Origin: CAYOLL01 sp964404765 [NCBI: uncultured Gemmatimonadota bacterium]
GTDB lineage: Bacteria; 4572-55
Assembly: GCA_964404765.1 (NCBI GenBank)
Contig: CAYOLL010000134.1
Coordinates: 1-16,813 of the forward strand
Reading direction: 5' to 3'
Length of the DNA: 16,813 nt
Shown: piece by piece, positions 12,560-16,813 of the stretch
Numbering within the stretch: the first letter of the stretch is position 1
Layout of the letters: every line of letters starts with the position of its first letter
Program-made: the position numbers and the translations under genes
The notes under the pieces: generated by a model
What the model was told of the DNA's origin: nothing
Database searches by the model: none
What the model saw: only the letters and a program-made list of their open reading frames with translations

Positions 12560-13735
12560 ATGGAAATGTTGTTGGACTGGCTGACCATGCTGACGCGCTG
12601 GCTGCATGTTATGGCCGGGATTGCCTGGGTCGGCACGTCATTTTATTTTAACTGGTTTGACTCACTGGTGCGGCCCACCGAACAAAAGCGTCAAAAAGAG
12701 AACCTGCGCGGCATTTTGCACGAGATTCACGGCGGCAGTTTCTACTACCACGAGCAGTACTGGCCGGACACCCATCCGCCCAACATGCAGCGGCATTCAT
12801 GGCCGGCCAAGACCACTTTTCTGACCGGTCTGATGCTGTTGGCCTTGATTTATTGGGTTGGCGCCTCAACCTATTTGGTCGATCCGCAGGTGGCTAATAT
12901 TGCGCCATGGCAGGCCATCGCTATCAGTATTAGCTCGATTGTGCTGTGTTGGTTTGGGTATGACACGCTGTGTAAACGCACGGAAGACAACCGCATTGTG
13001 CTGGCGGGCATGGCGGTGGCGACTGTGTTTGCGGCCTGGGGCTTTCACCATGTTTTTGGGGCGCGGGCGGCCTATATTCATGTCGGGGCGATGCTTGGCT
13101 CCATGATGGGGCTCAACGTCTGGCTGCAGATTGTGCCCCACCACATCGCTATGACCGGCCAACTCAATCGCGGCGAAAAGCTCGATACTCATCATGGTTA
13201 TCTGTCCAAGCGCCGTTCGCTGCACAACAATTATTTTACGCTGCCGGTCGTCTTTACGATGATCAGCAACCACTTTGCCCTGGCCTACAACCATCCCTAT
13301 TCATGGGTGATTTTGAGCTTAATAATGGCCGGTGGACTGGGCATCCGTCATTCCTTCAATGTTTTTTACAAGGAAGGGCGCAAGGCATGGGAATTAAACT
13401 TTTTGATTATCGTGGCCTTTGTACTGGCTATTGGTATCAGTTTGATACAGGCTACACCGAAGATTGACCCCAACATGGTCGTTGATGACGCAATGGGCAT
13501 GCGGATTGTTTATGCCCGCTGCGCCGGTTGTCATTCATTGCATCCAACTCAACCCGGATTTACTGCCCCGGCCCAGGGCATGGCCTTAGACACGCCGGAA
13601 CAGGTTAAAGCGAAGAAAGACCTTGTTTTGAAACGGGTGGTAATGGTCAAAGATATGCCGTTGGCCAATCTCACCAAAATGACTGACGAGGAACGGGCCA
13701 TGCTGAAAGCCTGGCTGGATAAGCCGGCGCCTTAA
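12560..13735 (+). CDS. puuD: Membrane urate oxidase with C-terminal cytochrome c domain (PuuD-type urate hydroxylase)
   Basis: A 391-residue protein. The N-terminal 300 residues match the PuuD integral-membrane urate oxidase domain: LHVMAGIAWVGTSFYFNWFD start, HGGSFYYHEQYW, several membrane helices and histidine-rich loops (GFHHVFGARAAYIHVGAMLG, VPHHIAMTGQ). The C-terminal 80 residues are a cytochrome c module with CAGCH (C321, C324, H325) and a likely axial Met in KDMPLAN (M366). Characterised PuuD oxidises urate to 5-hydroxyisourate and passes electrons to the respiratory chain. No other purine-degradation gene is in the window. AGGAGA precedes ATG 12560, 18 bases after the Roco stop, so the two may be co-transcribed, with no obvious functional link. 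Confidence 0.93.
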   Translation: MEMLLDWLTMLTRWLHVMAGIAWVGTSFYFNWFDSLVRPTEQKRQKENLRGILHEIHGGSFYYHEQYWPDTHPPNMQRHSWPAKTTFLTGLMLLALIYWVGASTYLVDPQVANIAPWQAIAISISSIVLCWFGYDTLCKRTEDNRIVLAGMAVATVFAAWGFHHVFGARAAYIHVGAMLGSMMGLNVWLQIVPHHIAMTGQLNRGEKLDTHHGYLSKRRSLHNNYFTLPVVFTMISNHFALAYNHPYSWVILSLIMAGGLGIRHSFNVFYKEGRKAWELNFLIIVAFVLAIGISLIQATPKIDPNMVVDDAMGMRIVYARCAGCHSLHPTQPGFTAPAQGMALDTPEQVKAKKDLVLKRVVMVKDMPLANLTKMTDEERAMLKAWLDKPAP

Positions 13736-13762
13736 ATCCTAGCGCTGTAAACCGCAAATGTA

Positions 13763-13784
13763 GCGCGAATCGCCTTATTCGCGC
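13763..13784. repeat. 8-bp hairpin just upstream of the sirtuin ribosome binding site
   Basis: GCGCGAAT (13763-13770) pairs with ATTCGCGC (13777-13784) around CGCCTT. The right arm abuts the AGGAG ribosome binding site at 13785-13789. It could damp translation of the sirtuin, act as a weak end for the puuD transcript, or simply be a dispersed palindrome; there is no T-run. Confidence 0.6.
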
Positions 13785-13795
13785 AGGAGTCCGCC

Positions 13796-14623
13796 ATGAT
13801 CACTGCAGAGTTACGCCAACGTTTATTATCCTTTCAACAGGGAAAAAGCTTGCTAACCGTATTGACCGGAGCCGGGATTTCCGCCGAAAGCGGCATCCCG
13901 ACTTTTCGCGGGCCGGAGGGCTACTGGACCGTTGGGTCAAAAGTTTATCAGCCGCAGGAAATCGCTACCCAGACAATGCTCCATCTTCAGCCAAAAGATG
14001 TATGGCTATGGTATCTTTATCGCCGGGGCGTCTGTCGGGCCGCTCAGCCAAACGCCGGGCACCATGCGGTTGTGGAGTTGGAAAAGCTGTTTGGCGACCG
14101 CTTTCTGCTGATCACCCAGAACGTGGACGGCCTGCATACTCGCGCCGGCAGTAGTCCGGAGCGTACCTACAAAATTCACGGCGATCTGGAATGGATGCGC
14201 TGTCTGGCCGAATGCTCCGCGACGATCTACCCGCTGCCGGAAGCCTTCCCGGCCAAAGCCCGCAACAGTCATTTGTCGGATGAAGAATGGGCATTGCTGA
14301 CCTGTCCCAAATGCGGCGAACATACCCGACCGCACATTTTGCTGTGGGACGAGTGCTACAACGAAGAACACTTCCGTTTTGACAGCGCGCGCCGGGCCGC
14401 CGATAAGACCGGCTTATTGATCGTGGTCGGAACAACGGGTTCGACCAATTTGCCCAATCAGGTCGCTTATGCCGTCGCCAGACGGCACGGACTGGTGCTT
14501 GACATCAACATCGAGCACAACACTTTTTCGGCGCTGGCCATTGAAAGCGGCGGCTATTTTTTACAAGGCTCATCCGAAGCTATTTTGCCGGAGATTACGG
14601 CGATTTTCCGTGCGGGCGTGTAA
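13796..14623 (+). CDS. Sir2-family NAD-dependent protein deacylase (sirtuin)
   Basis: A 275-residue sirtuin. Visible motifs are GAGISAESGIPTFRG (26-39) for NAD binding, QNVDGLHTRAG (108-118), catalytic H128 in KIHGD, a zinc ribbon at C136/C140 and C170/C173, and VVGTTGSTNLP near the C-terminus. YLYR at 73-76 fits the Y-x-x-R pair which in CobB and SIRT5 binds acidic acyl groups, so desuccinylase/demalonylase activity is possible (inference). The zinc module carries a longer insert than usual between its cysteine pairs (about 30 residues). AGGAG at 13785-13789 serves ATG 13796. The gene is about 60 bases from both neighbours, with no obvious shared pathway. Confidence 0.93.
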   Translation: MITAELRQRLLSFQQGKSLLTVLTGAGISAESGIPTFRGPEGYWTVGSKVYQPQEIATQTMLHLQPKDVWLWYLYRRGVCRAAQPNAGHHAVVELEKLFGDRFLLITQNVDGLHTRAGSSPERTYKIHGDLEWMRCLAECSATIYPLPEAFPAKARNSHLSDEEWALLTCPKCGEHTRPHILLWDECYNEEHFRFDSARRAADKTGLLIVVGTTGSTNLPNQVAYAVARRHGLVLDINIEHNTFSALAIESGGYFLQGSSEAILPEITAIFRAGV

Positions 14624-14695
14624 CTTTTTCGCCTGTTTTGTCCATTCCCAAAAGTTTTTCATTAGTTGCAGACACAGACAGGCCGGAACAACATA

Positions 14696-15334
14696 ATGCA
14701 GGTTCTCAAACATTTATTCGAAAATAACCGTAAATGGGCTGAAAAGACGCGCGCGCAACACGCCGATTTTTTCGAGAAACTATCGCAGCAGCAATCGCCG
14801 GAATATTTGTGGATTGGCTGTTCCGACAGCCGTCTGCCGCCCAATGAAATTATGGGGTTGTTGCCGGGGGAGCTTTTTGTGCATCGCAACGTCGGCAATA
14901 TCGTGGTGCATACAGATTTTAACTGCTTATCTGTCATCGAATATGCTGTGGCCGTTTTGAAAGTAAAGCACATCATTGTGTGTGGCCATTATGGCTGCGG
15001 CGGCGTTCAGGCGGCCATGCGCAATTTCCAACTTGGTCTGATCGATAATTGGCTGCGGCACATACGCGATATCTATTCAAAAAACGAAGAGAAACTGATA
15101 GGAATCGCCACCGAAACCGCTCGTTTGAATAAACTCTGCGAGCTGAATGTCATTGAGCAGGTTTACCATGTCGGCCATACCACAATAGTCCAAAATGCCT
15201 GGCGCAGCGGCCAAAAGCTAACGCTGCACGGCTGGATTTATGATCTGCGCGATGGCCTGCTCCGTGATTTGAATGTCTGCGTCACCGGACCCGATGAGTT
15301 TCTGTCGGTGTACCGGCAGGCGCTGGAGATTTGA
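14696..15334 (+). CDS. can: Beta-class carbonic anhydrase
   Basis: A 212-residue beta-carbonic anhydrase, interconverting CO2 and bicarbonate in the cytosol. Zinc ligands and the dyad are intact: CSDSR (C42, D44, R46) and HYGCGG (H98, C101). GELFVHRNVGNIVVHTDFNC and GLIDNWLRHIRDIY closely follow the E. coli Can pattern. ATG 14696 gives MQVLKHLFENN, the expected start; a TTG at 14666 would add ten unrelated residues. A weak CCGGA precedes it. Although microcompartment vertex genes occur in the window, they are 14 kb away, so a carboxysome link should not be drawn. Neighbours are functionally unrelated. Confidence 0.94.
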   Translation: MQVLKHLFENNRKWAEKTRAQHADFFEKLSQQQSPEYLWIGCSDSRLPPNEIMGLLPGELFVHRNVGNIVVHTDFNCLSVIEYAVAVLKVKHIIVCGHYGCGGVQAAMRNFQLGLIDNWLRHIRDIYSKNEEKLIGIATETARLNKLCELNVIEQVYHVGHTTIVQNAWRSGQKLTLHGWIYDLRDGLLRDLNVCVTGPDEFLSVYRQALEI

Positions 15335-15409
15335 TGCAAAAAGCAGTAAAAGTGTGCCACAGTCACGGACTCTATAACTTGAACCCGCCCCAATAACAGT
15401 AGAAAAACC

Positions 15410-15435
15410 ATCAAAAATCCGCGCATCTTTTTGAT
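15410..15435 (+). terminator. Possible weak terminator hairpin after carbonic anhydrase
   Basis: ATCAAAAA (15410-15417) is mirrored by TTTTTGAT (15428-15435) around a 10-base loop, followed by CTTTTG. The stem is A/T-only apart from one pair, so stability is low. The rest of 15335-15629 shows no convincing gene. Confidence 0.25.
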
Positions 15436-15582
15436 CTTTTGTTACGCCGTCGTCGAAATGCAACATATAAGAGACTGCGGGTTTTTACTGCGGTTATAAA
15501 AAACTTTCCAGCGAAACGAATTGGTTATCGTCGTTACAGTATGGCGATCATAGCCAATCGGGGGACCCTCGTGCGAATCAAT

Positions 15583-15598
15583 CGAAGCGGCAGCTTCG
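15583..15598. repeat. Small hairpin before the eIF-2B-family gene
   Basis: CGAAGC and GCTTCG pair around a GGCA loop, 32 bases before the start codon of the next gene. It may be a leader structure; there is no further support. Confidence 0.35.
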
Positions 15599-15629
15599 GA
15601 ATTGCTGTTCACAACCTGATGGGGGTCTT

Positions 15630-16589
15630 ATGAATTTGTTTGAAACTGTTGAAGCTGTTGAAACTGCGGTAGTACCCGCCGCTACAATTGTAGCGGTCGA
15701 TGAGTTGGATTTTGTTGTTGATATTCAAACCAACAATAGCGCCGGAGCCAGCGTTCTATTACAGAAAGCCTTGACAGGTTTAGCGCAATGGGTGGAAGCA
15801 GCCACCGAAGAAATATTTGTCAGTGATTTTGATGTCCTGTTGCTGCGCTTGATTAAAGCACAGCCGGCGATGGCCCCATTTGTCAATCTGCGTCGAATTC
15901 TACGGCAAGCGCTTATGCCTGAACAATTGGTGACACCGTTTCAAATCAAAGATGTGCTGCATAGAATCAACACATTTCTTGAAACGGATCGGCATAATAT
16001 GATTGTTTACGGGGCCGAATTTATCAATGACGGCGAGACATATTTAACGGTCAGCAATAGTCAGGCCGTTCGGGACACTTTTTTAGCCGCCAAAAGCGCC
16101 GGCAAAATCTTTAAAGTCATCTGCACAGAATCCCGTCCGACCAATGAAGGTGTGCGTCTGGCCGAAACATTGCATTATGCCGGAATCAAAACGACCTTGA
16201 TTGTTGACGCCGCAGTTTACGCGCATACCCGGCGCTGTAGCGGCATATTTGTTGGCGCCGATTTTATTACGCGTGACGGTTGGGGCAACAAGATCGGCAC
16301 ATCCGCGGTTTGCTTAGCCGCCCACGATTTTGGCATACCTGTTTGGTGCTGTGCCGAGCAAATCAAAGTTACCAAATCCCGTCAGTTTCAATTTCGACCT
16401 GCTAAAAAACCGCCCGAAGAAGTTTACAGCGGTATCGTTCCCGTCAGCAACATCTATTTCGAAAAAATGCCGTTGGACTGGCTGTCGGGGTTGATTACCG
16501 GCATTGGCGTTATCCCCGCCCCGATTGAACTGGGCCTGGAAGCGCTGATGAGTAACCTATCGCTGGAACCTGCCAAACCCACTGCCTGA
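15630..16589 (+). CDS. eIF-2B/MtnA-superfamily protein lacking the isomerase catalytic Cys
   Basis: A 319-residue protein with a C-terminal eIF-2B alpha/beta/delta-type fold: VICTESRPTNEGVRLAETL (163-181), IVDAAV (191-196), VGADFITRDG (208-217) and NKIGTSAVCLAAHDFGIPVW (220-239). This superfamily includes sugar-phosphate isomerases (methylthioribose-1-phosphate and ribose-1,5-bisphosphate) and the eIF2B regulatory subunits. In the isomerases a THC motif carries the catalytic Cys; here the aligned segment reads T140-V141-S142, while the second catalytic acid (D193) is kept. Isomerase activity is therefore doubtful. The N-terminal 120 residues look helical and divergent, beginning with a Glu/Val/Ala-rich repeat. 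GGGGG before ATG 15630 is the probable ribosome binding site. Substrate unknown. Confidence 0.85.
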   Translation: MNLFETVEAVETAVVPAATIVAVDELDFVVDIQTNNSAGASVLLQKALTGLAQWVEAATEEIFVSDFDVLLLRLIKAQPAMAPFVNLRRILRQALMPEQLVTPFQIKDVLHRINTFLETDRHNMIVYGAEFINDGETYLTVSNSQAVRDTFLAAKSAGKIFKVICTESRPTNEGVRLAETLHYAGIKTTLIVDAAVYAHTRRCSGIFVGADFITRDGWGNKIGTSAVCLAAHDFGIPVWCCAEQIKVTKSRQFQFRPAKKPPEEVYSGIVPVSNIYFEKMPLDWLSGLITGIGVIPAPIELGLEALMSNLSLEPAKPTA

Positions 16590-16690
16590 GCGCTTATTTA
16601 TGGTGTCTGTAATAGATTTCCATAACGCGGTCAACCGTAGATTTTTTAACCGCAAAGTTCACAGAGCTTTACGCAGAGTCCAAACGCTGT

Positions 16691-16761
16691 CCTGAATAAT
16701 TCATAAACGCAAGAGACGCAAACGGCGCAAACGACACAACCGCTTGATTTGTTTTAAATTC
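16691..16761. repeat. Partial second copy of the 176-bp inverted-ended element (left end)
   Basis: From CCTGAATAATTCATAAACGC onward this repeats 689-748, with a small extra GCAAACG unit and a few substitutions, then stops matching right after TTGTTTTAAATT. The rest of the element is absent, so it was truncated or interrupted. 16590-16690 holds no gene; its AACCGCAAAGTTCACAGAG tract looks like another common intergenic repeat. Confidence 0.75.
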
Positions 16762-16813
16762 AGACCACCTGATCCGCGTGAAACTGGAATGATACCATTT
16801 CATAAACCAGTTT
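16762..16813. other. Possible insertion-sequence end at the right edge
   Basis: GACCACCTGATCCGCGTGAA and AAACTGGAATGATACC recall end repeats placed ahead of IS21-type istA genes. AAACTGG (16781-16787) is exactly mirrored by CCAGTTT (16807-16813). The segment begins where the 176-bp element copy breaks off, as expected for an insertion. No transposase is visible before the window ends. Confidence 0.3.

Noticed and set aside
14696-15334. Linking the beta-carbonic anhydrase to a carboxysome because BMC vertex genes are present
   Set aside because: The vertex genes are about 14 kb away with unrelated genes between, and the enzyme matches the ordinary cytosolic Can type.
15541-15633. Short ORF (30 codons from ATG 15541, 64 from TTG 15439) whose stop overlaps the eIF-2B-family start as ATGA
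   Set aside because: No ribosome binding site, basic low-complexity composition and no recognisable family; the overlap is probably chance, though coupling cannot be excluded.

Overview
This is a bacterial chromosomal window with dense, mostly co-directional genes (one clear gene on the minus strand). The encoded features suggest a Gram-negative-type environmental bacterium: a TonB-like protein, an exported HEAT/cyclophilin protein, a membrane urate oxidase with a fused cytochrome c, and bacterial microcompartment vertex proteins. The gene mix and the many short palindromic repeat families recall lineages such as Calditrichota/KSB1 or neighbouring FCB-type phyla, but no marker here fixes the phylum.

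Layout. 1-667: two overlapping EutN/CcmL (BMC-P) vertex genes, probably the 3' end of a microcompartment operon that continues off the left edge. 668-885: a 176-bp inverted-repeat-ended element. 886-1434: exported SRPBCC protein. 1594-2076 (minus): dCMP deaminase, divergent from an MBL-fold hydrolase (2196-3059). 3097-5061: exported HEAT-repeat/cyclophilin fusion. 5169-5669: TonB C-terminal protein. 5718-6758: Rpn/PD-(D/E)XK nuclease. 6785-7180: Nudix hydrolase. 7191-8276: Rieske oxygenase alpha subunit.

8277-9883 is a scrambled accessory patch. It holds a DUF2442 remnant, a remnant of a leucine-rich-repeat gene start, a small overlapping gene pair (putative BECR-type RNase plus DUF2283) bracketed by two 105-bp inverted-ended repeats, and an apparent HigB-HigA fusion made by internal deletion. 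It leads into an 885-aa Roco (LRR-ROC-COR) GTPase gene (9884-12541), which carries two in-frame copies of a 19-bp repeat.

12560-16589 returns to housekeeping-like genes: urate oxidase PuuD, sirtuin, beta-carbonic anhydrase and an eIF-2B-family protein lacking the catalytic Cys of the isomerase branch. 16590-16813 is gene-free. It holds a second, partial copy of the 176-bp element's left end, interrupted by sequence resembling an insertion-sequence end.

Most genes have their own ribosome binding site and unrelated functions, so few operons can be argued beyond the EutN pair, Nudix-Rieske, the DUF2283 pair and possibly Roco-PuuD. The most notable points are the fused HigBA gene, the repeat-driven remodelling of 8277-9919, and the repeat insertions inside the Roco reading frame. 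I saw no tRNA, rRNA or CRISPR array.
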